Shown: positions 17,739-27,852, counted from the first letter of the stretch. The stretch is DNA of 64,000 nucleotides from Maribellus sp. CM-23 (GCF_021354595.1 NZ_JADWYJ010000003.1:186001-250000), one strand, 5' to 3'. The notes: generated by a model not told the origin, from the sequence alone. Numbers and translations: made by a program.

Positions 17739-20099
17739 ATGAAGTATAGTTTGTATTGCTTTTTGTTGATTGTGTCTTATGCTTTATCGGCTGGTTGTCA
17801 GTTTAAAACTCAAAGTGTGTCGGTTGAGAATCCTATTGAAACAGGTGTTTATTCAATGAATCCGCTATCTCCTGATTTGTCAAACAGTCTTCAGTACCGG
17901 TGGCAGCAGAAAAAGGTTATTAAGGAAACAGTTGTTGACCGCATGGAGAACCTCGATAACTGGCGGGGGAGGGTATTTATTCCCGGTGAAGAACTTCAGT
18001 TTAAAGAGGGGGCTTTTATCGATTTCAATCTTTCAGATGAGCAGGTTTATGAAGGAGAGTATTCCTTGAAACTCAAATCGCCGACAAAGACACAAACTCC
18101 AATGCAAACAGAGCAACGAATGTGGGACTGGATGTTTGTTTCCCGCGAATTTGAAAACGGGGATTTCTCGGAATACACAAGGATAACGGCAAAAGTTTAT
18201 CCTGACTGCCCCGGCCATCAAAAAATTCATTTGTTCATGATTTTGCAAAACGACAATAATGTGCCGGATAAATATCTTCGAGAAGGACTTCATACCGTAA
18301 TGCTTGAAAACAGGCAATGGAATGATGTGGTTTTCGAAGTGCCGCACCTGTCAAGAGACCAGGTAAAAAGTATTTCGTTTGTTTACCGTCAGCAGGGAAA
18401 CGCCATCGATGCTTCTGATACTGTTGTATTTTATATCGACAAGTTAGCATGGCAACGTACAGAAACAGAGCATTACGAAGGTTGGAATACGAATAATGAT
18501 ATTTCATTTTCTCATTCGGGGTATAATTCTTCCGCTTCAAAAACGGCAATTACTTCTGCATTGCAAGGAGAAACATTTCAGGTGCTAACTCATCCTGAAG
18601 GGAAATTGGTGTTGGAAAAAGGCATTGAAGAAGTAAATAGTGCGATTGGGAATTTTACCCAACTGGATTTTTCAGAAGTAAAGAAGGAAGGAACCTATAA
18701 ATTGGCATATGGAAATGTGGTAACCAGGCCCTTTCCTATAAAAGACGATGTTTGGATGAATACTCTGTTGAAAACCATAAATCTGTATTACTGCTTACGT
18801 TGCGGATATGAGGTTCAGGGAGTTCATGGGGTTTGTCATTCCGATTGGTACACAATATCCGGGCAGGATACGGTAATCTTAAATGGTGGCTGGCACGATG
18901 CAGGCGATCTGTCTCAAAATTATGCAAGTACTTCAGAAACCACCGGAACATTGTTTCGCCTGGCGCGAAAATTTGAAGATGAGAATCCTGAATTGAGTAA
19001 AAGACTTTTGGAAGAAGCTTTGTGGGGCCTAAAGTGGATGCACAGAAACCGGTTCAAGGATGGAACTAAAATGAACTGGACCGTAATAGATCACTGGTCA
19101 GACGGAATTATTGGAAATGGAGATGATAAACTGGCCGATACCGGTTTTAGAGTAGATCATAATTGTTATGCGATTGTTGCCGAAGTGGAAGCAATGAAAG
19201 CATTAATTAAGCATAATCCGGAATTGGCAAAAATCTGTTTGGAACATGCTAAAGAAGATTGGGAAGTAAATGAAAAAGAAGATACCCCATCAGGAGTTGC
19301 TTCATTGGCAAGAAAGCTTTGGGCTGGGTGTGCTTTATTTGAAGTAACAAAAGATGAGAAAGTAAAACAGGCCATAGTTGTTTATGCCGATGAATTAATG
19401 CGATGCCAGCAAAAAGAACTGAAAGATTGGAGGATACCTTTGAGGGGCTTTTTTTATACCCGCAGCCACAGCGATGAAATTTTTGTACAAGGTCATGTAG
19501 TTAGCGTTTTGTCTCCGATACTTGGATTGGTTCAGTTGTGTAAACTTTTCCCCAATCACGAGAGATACCCGGAATGGTTTTCTTCGGTAAAACTGTATGC
19601 GGAGTATTTAAAAACTATGGCAGATTTAACGGCTCCTTACAATATGATTCCGGCCAGTGTTTATAAACTTGGAACCAACGACAATAACCAAATTTTACAA
19701 GGTATTTCATTGGATAATGAGCACTACCTCAGAATGTTTCCTGTTTGGGGATCAAGCCGGGGGAATTCTCCGGTTGTTTTATCGCATGCAATTAGTCTGG
19801 CTCAGGCCAATCAGTTGTTAAAAGAGGAGGAAATAGAGAAAGTATGTCAGGCACAATTGGAGTGGAACGTTGGGAAAAATCCTTTTAACCAAAGTCTTAT
19901 GTATGGCGAAGGATATGATTACTCTCCCCAGTTTTCTGCACACTGTGGCGATATTGTAGGAGGACTTCCGGTTGGTATTCAATCTAACGGAGATAACGAT
20001 TTGCCCTATTGGCAACCGGCTGTACTTTATAACTATAAAGAGTTATGGATTCATGTTTCGAACAGGTGGTTGTATTTACTTGAGAGTATGTATTATTAG
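17739..20099 (+). CDS. GH9 family glycosidase lipoprotein
   Basis: A 786-residue lipoprotein (Cys20 in SAGC). Residues about 60-235 look like a carbohydrate-binding jelly-roll, about 265-335 an Ig-like domain of the type preceding GH9 catalytic domains, and the rest the (alpha/alpha)6 barrel. The GH9 DAGD motif, with the catalytic base, is at 387-390 (GGWHDAGD); the C-terminal part has WNVGKNPFNQSLMYGEGYDY and a late NYKELWIH with the probable acid Glu. Family 9 is best known for endo-beta-glucanases, with some exo-acting members. Its presence beside mannosidases suggests a side activity on a beta-linked backbone or an unusual specificity. Confidence 0.9.
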   Translation: MKYSLYCFLLIVSYALSAGCQFKTQSVSVENPIETGVYSMNPLSPDLSNSLQYRWQQKKVIKETVVDRMENLDNWRGRVFIPGEELQFKEGAFIDFNLSDEQVYEGEYSLKLKSPTKTQTPMQTEQRMWDWMFVSREFENGDFSEYTRITAKVYPDCPGHQKIHLFMILQNDNNVPDKYLREGLHTVMLENRQWNDVVFEVPHLSRDQVKSISFVYRQQGNAIDASDTVVFYIDKLAWQRTETEHYEGWNTNNDISFSHSGYNSSASKTAITSALQGETFQVLTHPEGKLVLEKGIEEVNSAIGNFTQLDFSEVKKEGTYKLAYGNVVTRPFPIKDDVWMNTLLKTINLYYCLRCGYEVQGVHGVCHSDWYTISGQDTVILNGGWHDAGDLSQNYASTSETTGTLFRLARKFEDENPELSKRLLEEALWGLKWMHRNRFKDGTKMNWTVIDHWSDGIIGNGDDKLADTGFRVDHNCYAIVAEVEAMKALIKHNPELAKICLEHAKEDWEVNEKEDTPSGVASLARKLWAGCALFEVTKDEKVKQAIVVYADELMRCQQKELKDWRIPLRGFFYTRSHSDEIFVQGHVVSVLSPILGLVQLCKLFPNHERYPEWFSSVKLYAEYLKTMADLTAPYNMIPASVYKLGTNDNNQILQGISLDNEHYLRMFPVWGSSRGNSPVVLSHAISLAQANQLLKEEEIEKVCQAQLEWNVGKNPFNQSLMYGEGYDYSPQFSAHCGDIVGGLPVGIQSNGDNDLPYWQPAVLYNYKELWIHVSNRWLYLLESMYY

Positions 20100-20123
20100 T
20101 ATTATAACAGTCAGGCAGAACTT

Positions 20124-22679
20124 ATGAAGAAGAACATTCGGTATTTGGGTATTGGAATTTTGGCCATTGTATTTCTTATTGTTTTAGCTGTTGTTTTTGT
20201 TTTAAACAGGAACAAAACCGTATCTATTACTCCAAATCCGGGTGAAAGCTTGTTTGTTGAATCTTTCCCCGACAGAAGTTTCCACGAAGAGGTGGATGCG
20301 TCAACAGGCGCAACTTTGTTATGGAACGAGCAAAAATACTTTCAAAATATCCAGGTATCTGAAGAAGAAAAGCTCGCGATAATTTATCCTTTTCAAAACG
20401 CTGTTTTCCCGGCTGATTTTTCTCCGGCTTCGTTTATTTGGAAATCGGTTCAGCAGGAAGAATCTAAATGGAGTATATCGTTTAATGTGGCCGATTTCAA
20501 CTTCAAAACAAGTATAACCGGAACAAGCTTTAAACCCGATGTTGATTTGTGGGAAAAGCTAAAAGAGGAGTCGGATAATAAGGCGATTAGTTTTGTGCTG
20601 CAAAACAAGAATATGGAACGAAAAATTGTTTTTCGTTTCTCAAAAGATTCTGTTGATGCCCCCATTTTTTACAGAGCTACACCCTTGCCTTTTTCTTATG
20701 CAAATAAATACCGGGACCGGTTAAAATGGTATCTCGGCGATGTGTCGAAAAACAAAAAACGCATTATGCTGGAAAATATGCCGGTATGTGCCAACTGCCA
20801 CAGTTTTTCAACAGATGGGAAGACTTTCGCAATGGATGTTGATTATGGAAATGATAAGGGAAATTATGCGGTTTCCAATGTTGAGCGGGAATCAAAAATT
20901 GGCCTTGAAAATATTGTTTCGTGGACCGATTATAAACGAGAAGACGGGGTGAGTACTTTTGGTTTGCTTGCCAAAATATCACCCGATGGAAAATATGCCA
21001 TCAGTACGGTAAAAGATAAATCCATTTTTGTTCCGGTGGATAAAAGTTTCTGGTATTCGCAGCTGTTCTTCCCGGTAAAAGGAATGTTGGTGTATTACGA
21101 CATTGAGAACAAAAGATTCAAGGAAATGAAGGGAGCCAGCAGTTCCGACTTTGTGCAAAGTTCTCCGGAATGGGCTCCTGATATGAGTGAAATACTGTTT
21201 TCAAGATCTTCCTATAGTCAGGATACAAGTTTAGAAGCACAGACGAATGTGGTGCTTGATATGCGCTTTGCTGATGACTACATCAACAGAAGAAAGGATT
21301 TTAAATTCGATTTGTGCCGTGTTCCGTGGAACGGTGGGAAAGGCGGAGAGCCTGTTCCAATAATGGATGCATCTCGGAATGACATGAGTAATTATTTCGC
21401 GCGTTATTCGCCCGATGGTAAATGGATTGTATTCTGCAAGGCAAAAAACTTTATGTTATTGCAGCCCGATAGTAAATTATACATCATGCCCGCCGAAGGA
21501 GGGAAGCCGCGCCTAATGAATTGCAATACCAACGAAATGAATTCATGGCATTCATTTTCGCCAAACAGCAGATGGATGGTTTTTTCTACCAAATATTTCG
21601 GGCCGTATACACAGCTGTTTTTAACTCATATTGATGAAAACGGGAATGATACTCCTCCAATTTGGCTGGAACAACTGGCTGTAGATATGAAAGCTGCCAA
21701 TATTCCTGAGTTTGTTAACGTAAACTACGGCAACTGGCATTCGATAAAAGATGAATTTACAAAAACAGGAGATTACGCAAGTACAGTTGCTGAATATGAC
21801 TATAAAACAAAAGATATAAATGCAATTGTTGCAGAAGCTGAATCTCAGATAAACAGTAATCCGGACGATTATCATGGTTATTACCTGAAAGCTGTGATGT
21901 TGAGCGAGCAAGGCAATGTGGAGCAGGCAAAAACAAATGCACAGCGTTGCATTGAGATGATTAAAAAGATGCAGAGCAAAGGATTCAAAGAATATGGCGA
22001 TTTGGGGCTTGCGTATTTTATTGCCGAAAATCCCGGTAAAGCAATTGAAATGAGCCGCAAATCAGTAGAAATGAATCCCAATCACCTTTTTGCATGGATG
22101 ACGCTGGGCGATATTTATTACAAGCAGCGAGATTATGAAAACACCAATAAAGTGTATTCAAAAATTATTGAGTTGGATAATAATGTTGAATACCGCTTAA
22201 AAAGAGCCCAGTTAAAAATGGCGGCCAAATCATTATATCGGGAAGCCATTAACGACCTGGAAGTAATATTAAAAACAGAAGATTGTCATCCTATGGCTCT
22301 TCAGTTGTTGGTGCAGTGTTATTCCGCTCTCAAAGACACTAAAAAAGTTGAAGAGATAAGCACAAAGCTGGTCGGTTGCAATCCTTATACCGGTTATTTC
22401 TCACGGGCTAGAAACTATTTAGAGGAAGAGAAATATCAACAGGCAGTGAACGATTTTACAGAAGGACTGAAATATAATAAAGATGATTTGAGAGCCTTGT
22501 TTTTAAGGGCACAGGCATTTTATAAACTGGAGAAATATCAGGAAGCTCTTTCCGATATTCAAAAGATAAAACAAATGCTGGTGTCAAATCCCTCAATTCA
22601 ATTCCCGGTTCCACCCACCCAAATAGACGAAATGATTACTCAGTGCAAAAAACTTATAGAAACTCAAAAAAACAATTAA
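20124..22679 (+). CDS. Envelope protein with CxxCH motif, PD40/TolB-like propeller and TPR repeats
   Basis: An 851-residue protein with an N-terminal hydrophobic segment (about 6-27) acting as anchor or signal. A CxxCH heme c-type motif, CANCH, lies at 222-226, directly followed by SFSTDGKTFAMDVDYGNDKG, which opens a beta-propeller of PD40/WD40-like blades (for example ISPDGKYAIS, YSPDGKWIVF, FSPNSRWMVF). From about residue 560 to the end are TPR repeats (NPDDYHGYYLKAVMLSEQG, NPNHLFAWMTLGDIYYKQRDY). Such proteins recur in Bacteroidetes PULs without known function. It lies 24 bases after GH9 and 10 bases before the beta-helix gene, so it belongs to the operon. It could be an electron-transfer or scaffold protein; neither is shown. 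Confidence 0.85.
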   Translation: MKKNIRYLGIGILAIVFLIVLAVVFVLNRNKTVSITPNPGESLFVESFPDRSFHEEVDASTGATLLWNEQKYFQNIQVSEEEKLAIIYPFQNAVFPADFSPASFIWKSVQQEESKWSISFNVADFNFKTSITGTSFKPDVDLWEKLKEESDNKAISFVLQNKNMERKIVFRFSKDSVDAPIFYRATPLPFSYANKYRDRLKWYLGDVSKNKKRIMLENMPVCANCHSFSTDGKTFAMDVDYGNDKGNYAVSNVERESKIGLENIVSWTDYKREDGVSTFGLLAKISPDGKYAISTVKDKSIFVPVDKSFWYSQLFFPVKGMLVYYDIENKRFKEMKGASSSDFVQSSPEWAPDMSEILFSRSSYSQDTSLEAQTNVVLDMRFADDYINRRKDFKFDLCRVPWNGGKGGEPVPIMDASRNDMSNYFARYSPDGKWIVFCKAKNFMLLQPDSKLYIMPAEGGKPRLMNCNTNEMNSWHSFSPNSRWMVFSTKYFGPYTQLFLTHIDENGNDTPPIWLEQLAVDMKAANIPEFVNVNYGNWHSIKDEFTKTGDYASTVAEYDYKTKDINAIVAEAESQINSNPDDYHGYYLKAVMLSEQGNVEQAKTNAQRCIEMIKKMQSKGFKEYGDLGLAYFIAENPGKAIEMSRKSVEMNPNHLFAWMTLGDIYYKQRDYENTNKVYSKIIELDNNVEYRLKRAQLKMAAKSLYREAINDLEVILKTEDCHPMALQLLVQCYSALKDTKKVEEISTKLVGCNPYTGYFSRARNYLEEEKYQQAVNDFTEGLKYNKDDLRALFLRAQAFYKLEKYQEALSDIQKIKQMLVSNPSIQFPVPPTQIDEMITQCKKLIETQKNN

Positions 22680-22689
22680 AAAATTACTT

Positions 22690-24144
22690 ATGAAACGGAT
22701 ATTACTATTAACAGTTATTACAATCCTGATTTTTAACCCGGTTTTCGGAAAGAATGGTTTTACGAATACTTCGGATTTTGGGTTTTCCCCTGAAGCTACG
22801 GGAATGGAAAATGTGGCCGCCATGCAAAAAGCTCTTGACCTTGGCGGAACAATCGTGGTTTCGCAACCGGGAACCTACAAAATAGCATCGACTCTTTATA
22901 TCGGAAGTAATACCGAAATTATTTTTGGTAAAGATGTTTACCTGAAAAAAGTGGATGAACAGGGGGCTTTTGCACAGATATTGATTAACAAAGGTGCAAT
23001 TACACGTACTTATAACGAGCATATTACGGTTGATGGTTTACATATTATTGTAAACAAGGTCGATAATTGTTCTGACTTGGTTTTAGGATTAAGAGGATTG
23101 ATTGGTTTTTCCTATGTAAAAGACTTAAAGTTTAAAGGCTTTCGTTGTTACGACCTTACCGGTTGCCAGTATGGTGTGCAGATTAGCCGTTTTGAAGATG
23201 TAATTATTGAGGATGTAATTATAAAAGGGCAGAAAGACGGAATCCATTTTGGTCCGGGTAAACGATTTACAATTAGGGATGGTGTATTTCAAACTTTCGA
23301 CGATGCAATTGCTTTAAACGGGCAGGATTATTCAACCTCGAATCCTGAGCTGGGCTGGATTGAAGACGGAATAATTGAAAACTGTTACGATTTGAACCAG
23401 GAAAAGACGGTTGGTTATTTCTGTCGGATGCTGGCCGGTGGTTGGATTGATTGGAAAAAAGGGATGAAAGTACAGCAGTCGGATGCAGTGGTTTCGAACG
23501 GTAAAATATACCGGGTAAAAATGCCGGCCGACGAAACTCTTTATGAATCAGTAACCCGTCCTGATTTTGAAAGTGGCACAAAAGTGCTTGACGGAATTAC
23601 CTGGGTGATGACACAGGATATTATTTCTTACACAGCGGGAGTGAGGAATGTAGTTTTCAGAAATATCCAGCTTGAAAAACCGAGGGTGCCTTTTTCAATA
23701 GAATTCAACATGGGCAAACACAATCGTTCGTACTATTCAGGAGCAGAAATTCCGGTACAAGAGAATATTATTCTCGATAATATAAAAGTGCTGTATGATG
23801 CGAATATTCCGTTGGTGCAAATTTCGTCGCCTGTAAATATGATTACGCTTACAAATTCACGGCTTAAAAATAAAGGATTTGCAATCTACGGAAATGAAGT
23901 TCTTCCTGAATACTTAAAAACCCACACACTGCCTGAATACCACAAGACCAGCATCAATATTCATGGCTGTATTTTCGAACACGAAGGCGAAATGCTGTTG
24001 CTGCACAATACTGCAAAAGGGAAAGAGGTTGAGATAAAAACTTCATCGAATGTTGAATTGGGAAAAAACTTTTCTGCAAAAATTATCGATGGAGGAGGAA
24101 AAATAACTGTCAAATCCGATTTGACCGGACTGAAAAACGACTAA
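22690..24144 (+). CDS. Right-handed beta-helix protein, GH28-like (copy 1)
   Basis: A 484-residue secreted protein (type I signal ending near VFG, about 20) with the pectin-lyase-like right-handed beta-helix pattern. Near the middle, QKDGIHFG (Asp183) and TFDDAIALN (Asp204-Asp205) resemble the three catalytic Asp positions of family 28 polygalacturonases (NTDG, DDC). The GHG and RIK signatures of classical polygalacturonases are not evident, so this is a distant relative at best. The next gene encodes a close paralogue. It is probably a glycoside hydrolase or lyase acting on the PUL substrate; specificity is unknown. Confidence 0.8.
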   Translation: MKRILLLTVITILIFNPVFGKNGFTNTSDFGFSPEATGMENVAAMQKALDLGGTIVVSQPGTYKIASTLYIGSNTEIIFGKDVYLKKVDEQGAFAQILINKGAITRTYNEHITVDGLHIIVNKVDNCSDLVLGLRGLIGFSYVKDLKFKGFRCYDLTGCQYGVQISRFEDVIIEDVIIKGQKDGIHFGPGKRFTIRDGVFQTFDDAIALNGQDYSTSNPELGWIEDGIIENCYDLNQEKTVGYFCRMLAGGWIDWKKGMKVQQSDAVVSNGKIYRVKMPADETLYESVTRPDFESGTKVLDGITWVMTQDIISYTAGVRNVVFRNIQLEKPRVPFSIEFNMGKHNRSYYSGAEIPVQENIILDNIKVLYDANIPLVQISSPVNMITLTNSRLKNKGFAIYGNEVLPEYLKTHTLPEYHKTSINIHGCIFEHEGEMLLLHNTAKGKEVEIKTSSNVELGKNFSAKIIDGGGKITVKSDLTGLKND

Positions 24145-24156
24145 TGAACTTTCGCT

Positions 24157-25662
24157 ATGTTTAAGATTCAAACTCTAAAACCAGTATTGTTATTGATTGC
24201 ACTGGCTGCTACAATATCATTCAATGCATTCTCAAAAGATAAATCAACTAATCTTAAAAATACGGACGAAACAATAAGTTTTACTGATGCTGCTTCGTTT
24301 GGTTTTTCGCCGGGAGCTACCGGCATGGAGAATGTTGCTGCCATGCAAAAAGCCCTTGATCTGGGTGGAACAATTGTGGTTTCACAACCGGGAACCTACA
24401 AAATAGCATCAACTCTATATGTGGGAAGTAATACCGAAATGATATTCGGCAAAGGGGTATTTCTGAAAAAAGTGGACGAACAGGGAAGGTTTGCACAGGT
24501 TTTTATCAATAAAGGTGCACTTACCAAAACATATAACGAGCATATAACAATCAAAGGCCTTCATGTGATGGTAAACGGAGTTGATAACTGTTCTGATCTG
24601 ATTCTTGGATTACGGGGAGTACTGGGTTTTTCTTATGTGAAAGATTTCAAATTAAAAGGTTTTCGTTGTTACGATTTAACCGGGTGCCAGTTTTGCGTTC
24701 AAATAAATCGTTTTGAAGATGTAATTATTGAAGATGTAATTATAAAAGGGCAAAAAGACGGAATCCATTTTGGACCGGGCAAACGATTTACAATCCGTGA
24801 TGGAGTATTTCAAACCTTCGACGATGCCATTGCTTTAAATGCCCAGGATTATTCAACATCGAATCCGGAAATGGGCTGGATTGAAGACGGGATTATTGAG
24901 AATTGTTACGATCTGGATCAGGAAAAGAAAATTGGTTATTTCTGCCGGATGCTGGCTGGTGCCTGGATCGACTGGCAAAAAGGAATGAAAGTACAGCAGT
25001 CGGATGCAGTAGTTTCAAACGGGAAAATCTACCGGGTAAAAATGCCAGCTGATGCCACACTTTACGAATCGGTAACAAGACCCGATTTCGAAAGTGGAAC
25101 GAAAGTACTCGACGGAATTACCTGGGGGATGACACAGGAAATAATTTCTTACACTGCTGGCGTAAGGAATGTTATTTTCAGAAACATTCAGCTTGAAAAA
25201 CCAAGAATTCCATTTTCCATTCAATTCGATATGGGCAGATACAATCGTTCGTATTATCCGGGAGCAGAAATCCCGGTTCAGGAAAATATTGTTTTCGATA
25301 ATGTGAAAGTTCTATTCGAGGAAGATTTGCCTCTTGTTCAGGTTACTACTCCTGTAAATATGATCACCATTACCAATTCAAGGTTGAAAAAACGTATCTT
25401 CAATTTTTATGGAAATGAGGTGTATCCAGCCTATTTGCAGCCAAACACAATTTCTGAATTTGGAAAAACATGCATCAATATTCACGGTTGTGTTTTTGAC
25501 CACGATGGGGAAATGATCCTTTTGAAAAATTCAGGAAAGGGAAAGGAAATTATGCTGAAAACTTCTTCGAACATTGAACTCGGAGCAAATTTTTCTGCAA
25601 AAATTATTGAAGGGGCTGGAACCGTAGACTTTGAATCTGATTTAACCGGACTGAAAAAATAA
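24157..25662 (+). CDS. Right-handed beta-helix protein, GH28-like (copy 2)
   Basis: A 501-residue paralogue of the preceding protein; long stretches are identical, including the QKDGIHFGPGKRFTIRDG segment and the FDDAIALN motif. It has its own signal peptide (ending near AFSK) and a linker of about 17 extra residues. The nucleotide sequences are also alike with mostly synonymous differences, so this is a tandem duplication kept under selection. Differences cluster in loops, for example ISRFED versus INRFED and NGQDY versus NAQDY near the active site. The gene follows copy 1 by 12 bases. Confidence 0.82.
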   Translation: MFKIQTLKPVLLLIALAATISFNAFSKDKSTNLKNTDETISFTDAASFGFSPGATGMENVAAMQKALDLGGTIVVSQPGTYKIASTLYVGSNTEMIFGKGVFLKKVDEQGRFAQVFINKGALTKTYNEHITIKGLHVMVNGVDNCSDLILGLRGVLGFSYVKDFKLKGFRCYDLTGCQFCVQINRFEDVIIEDVIIKGQKDGIHFGPGKRFTIRDGVFQTFDDAIALNAQDYSTSNPEMGWIEDGIIENCYDLDQEKKIGYFCRMLAGAWIDWQKGMKVQQSDAVVSNGKIYRVKMPADATLYESVTRPDFESGTKVLDGITWGMTQEIISYTAGVRNVIFRNIQLEKPRIPFSIQFDMGRYNRSYYPGAEIPVQENIVFDNVKVLFEEDLPLVQVTTPVNMITITNSRLKKRIFNFYGNEVYPAYLQPNTISEFGKTCINIHGCVFDHDGEMILLKNSGKGKEIMLKTSSNIELGANFSAKIIEGAGTVDFESDLTGLKK

Positions 25663-25680
25663 TCAATAAAGAAACTAACT

Positions 25681-26847
25681 ATGACTAACTCAAAAATCAA
25701 ACTTAAACTGGCGCTGCCGGTATTTATGTCGTTTATCGTAATGGGATTTGTCGACATTGTGGGAGTAGCTACCGGCTTTGTAAAACAGGATTTCGGGTTA
25801 ACCGATAAAGTGGCTCAATTTCTGCCCTCGATGGCATTGATGTGGTTTTTCTTTCTTTCGGTTCCAACGGGTTTGCTAATTGAACGTTTTGGAAAAAAAA
25901 TGTTACTGAATATCGGGATGGCAATAACTGCGATAGGTATGTTAATTCCGTTTACACATTATAGTTTTCCCATAATGCTTACTGCATTTATTTTTCTTGG
26001 AATCGGGAATACCATCGTTCAGGTGGCTGCAAATCCGCTGCTGCACGATGTGGTTCCAAAAGAAAAATATGCAAGTAGCTTAAGTATGGCTCAGTTTATA
26101 AAAGCAATTTGCTCTCTTCTTGGTCCGATTATTACAACTTTTATGGCTGCTAAATTTGGCAACTGGAAGCTGGTTTTTATTGTTTATGCGGCAACTTCAT
26201 TAATCTCAATTGTGTGGTTGTACCTGACAGGCATAAAAGAGGCGCATGATAATCAGACTACAGCGACCTTTAAAACATGTTTCTCGTTACTGAAGAACAA
26301 ATTTGTTTTGGTGTTGGTTTTAGGGATTTTTGTAACCGTTGGTGCTGATGTTGGAATGAATTCGAACATTGCCAATTTCCTTCAGAATCAGTTTGACTTA
26401 TCGCTCGAAAATGCATCGTTAGGAATAAGCATTTATTTTACTGCATTAATGATTGGCCGCTTTTTAGGAGCTGTATTGTTAAACTGGATTTCAGCAAGAA
26501 AACTTCTGTTTGTTACAACACTGGTAGCTTTGATAAGTCTGGTTGCAATGATGTTTTCGCCCAATGCTTTGCTGGCCCGGATTTGCATCTTTATGATTGG
26601 TCTTGGTTCGGCCAACCTCTTCCCCTTGATATTTGCAATTGCTGTCGATAAGTTGCCAACCCGTGTGAATGAAATCTCGGGATTGATGATAATGGCTGTG
26701 GCGGGTGGTGCATTTATTCCTCCGGTAATGGGCTTTGTGAGTTCGACATTTGGTGTCCTGGCCAGTTTCTCTGTATTGGTTGTTGTAATGGTTTATTTGC
26801 TTGCCATTAGTTTCTATGTTCAGAAAACAGGAAAGAAGAATATCTAA
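25681..26847 (+). CDS. MFS sugar permease, FucP-like
   Basis: A 388-residue inner-membrane transporter with about twelve hydrophobic segments, of the FucP/GluP-like major facilitator group common in Bacteroidetes PULs. Typical elements are VDIVGVATGFVKQDFGLTD at the start, GLLIERFGKK in the cytoplasmic loop 2-3, and QVAANPLLHDVVPKEKYASS after helix 4. It should import a monosaccharide from the periplasm by proton symport. It lies 18 bases after the beta-helix gene and 21 bases before the ROK kinase gene, so import is likely coupled to phosphorylation. The sugar is not predictable. Confidence 0.92.
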   Translation: MTNSKIKLKLALPVFMSFIVMGFVDIVGVATGFVKQDFGLTDKVAQFLPSMALMWFFFLSVPTGLLIERFGKKMLLNIGMAITAIGMLIPFTHYSFPIMLTAFIFLGIGNTIVQVAANPLLHDVVPKEKYASSLSMAQFIKAICSLLGPIITTFMAAKFGNWKLVFIVYAATSLISIVWLYLTGIKEAHDNQTTATFKTCFSLLKNKFVLVLVLGIFVTVGADVGMNSNIANFLQNQFDLSLENASLGISIYFTALMIGRFLGAVLLNWISARKLLFVTTLVALISLVAMMFSPNALLARICIFMIGLGSANLFPLIFAIAVDKLPTRVNEISGLMIMAVAGGAFIPPVMGFVSSTFGVLASFSVLVVVMVYLLAISFYVQKTGKKNI

Positions 26848-26868
26848 AAAAACAGAATAGAATAAAAA

Positions 26869-27846
26869 ATGAAACAAGAATATTACCTCGGAATTGATAT
26901 CGGCGGAACGAAAAGTGCTGTTATTGCAGGTACCGAAAACATGGAAATTCTCAAAAGGATTCAGTTTGATACAAATACGAACAAGGGGCCGGATTATGCT
27001 ATTTCCAAACTTTTAGAAACAGCGACTGATGTAATTAAACAACTCAATGATTATGAACTTATCAGTATTGGTATTAGTTGTGGCGGTCCGTTAGACAGTA
27101 AAACAGGAATTATTCAATCCCCTCCAAACCTACCGGGTTGGGATAATATTCCAATTTGTGGCCTTTTCAAATATAAATTCAATGTTCCTGTATTTCTTCA
27201 AAATGATGCCAATGCCTGTGCTTTGGCCGAGTGGAAATTCGGAGCAGGAAAAGGAACCGAGAATATGATTTTCCTGACTTTTGGAACTGGTTTGGGAGCA
27301 GGCTTAATTTTGGATGGAAAACTATATGCAGGAACAAACGATTTGGCCGGCGAGATAGGACACATCAGATTAGACGAGGATGGCCCGGAAGCTTATGGAA
27401 AGAAAGGTTCGTTTGAAGGATTTTGCAGCGGTGCCGGAATTGCACGAATGGCTCAGGCAATGGTGATTGAAAAACTGGAAAAAGGGGAGAGCGTTTCTTT
27501 TTGTGATAGTATTGAAACCGTTGGGAAAATTACCACCAAAGATGTGGCTATAGCAGCGGCGGAGGGCGATGAAACAGCAATTGCCGCATTCGAAAAATCA
27601 GCAAAGTACCTCGGAATCGGACTGTCCATTTTAATTGATGTTTTAAACCCTCAACGCATTGTTATTGGAAGTGTCTATGCCCGGAATCCTCATCTTTTTG
27701 ATGCGGTTTGCAACAGTGTTATTGAAAGAGAAGCTTTGGAGCCAGCCTGGAAAGTATGCAAAATTGTGCCTGCCGAATTAGGTGACAAGGTTGGCGATTT
27801 TGCCAGTTTAAGCGTGGCAATCGATGGAATAAACAGAACCAATTAA
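26869..27846 (+). CDS. ROK family sugar kinase
   Basis: A 325-residue cytosolic kinase with the N-terminal phosphate loop LGIDIGGTKSAV (7-18), the catalytic Asp113 in QNDANACALAE, the adenosine/phosphate segment TFGTGLGAG and the GEIGH motif (161-165). The CxCGxxGC zinc motif usually found after GEIGH in glucokinases and NagC relatives is absent; that stretch reads LDEDGPEAYGKKGSFEGFCSG. No DNA-binding domain is present, so it is an enzyme rather than a repressor. With the permease upstream and the isomerase six bases downstream, it probably phosphorylates the imported sugar (glucose, mannose, fructose and others are possible). Confidence 0.92.
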   Translation: MKQEYYLGIDIGGTKSAVIAGTENMEILKRIQFDTNTNKGPDYAISKLLETATDVIKQLNDYELISIGISCGGPLDSKTGIIQSPPNLPGWDNIPICGLFKYKFNVPVFLQNDANACALAEWKFGAGKGTENMIFLTFGTGLGAGLILDGKLYAGTNDLAGEIGHIRLDEDGPEAYGKKGSFEGFCSGAGIARMAQAMVIEKLEKGESVSFCDSIETVGKITTKDVAIAAAEGDETAIAAFEKSAKYLGIGLSILIDVLNPQRIVIGSVYARNPHLFDAVCNSVIEREALEPAWKVCKIVPAELGDKVGDFASLSVAIDGINRTN

Positions 27847-27852
27847 TCGCAG

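Noticed and set aside
26869..27846. Calling the ROK protein a NagC-like repressor
   Set aside because: It lacks an N-terminal DNA-binding domain and keeps the catalytic Asp113.
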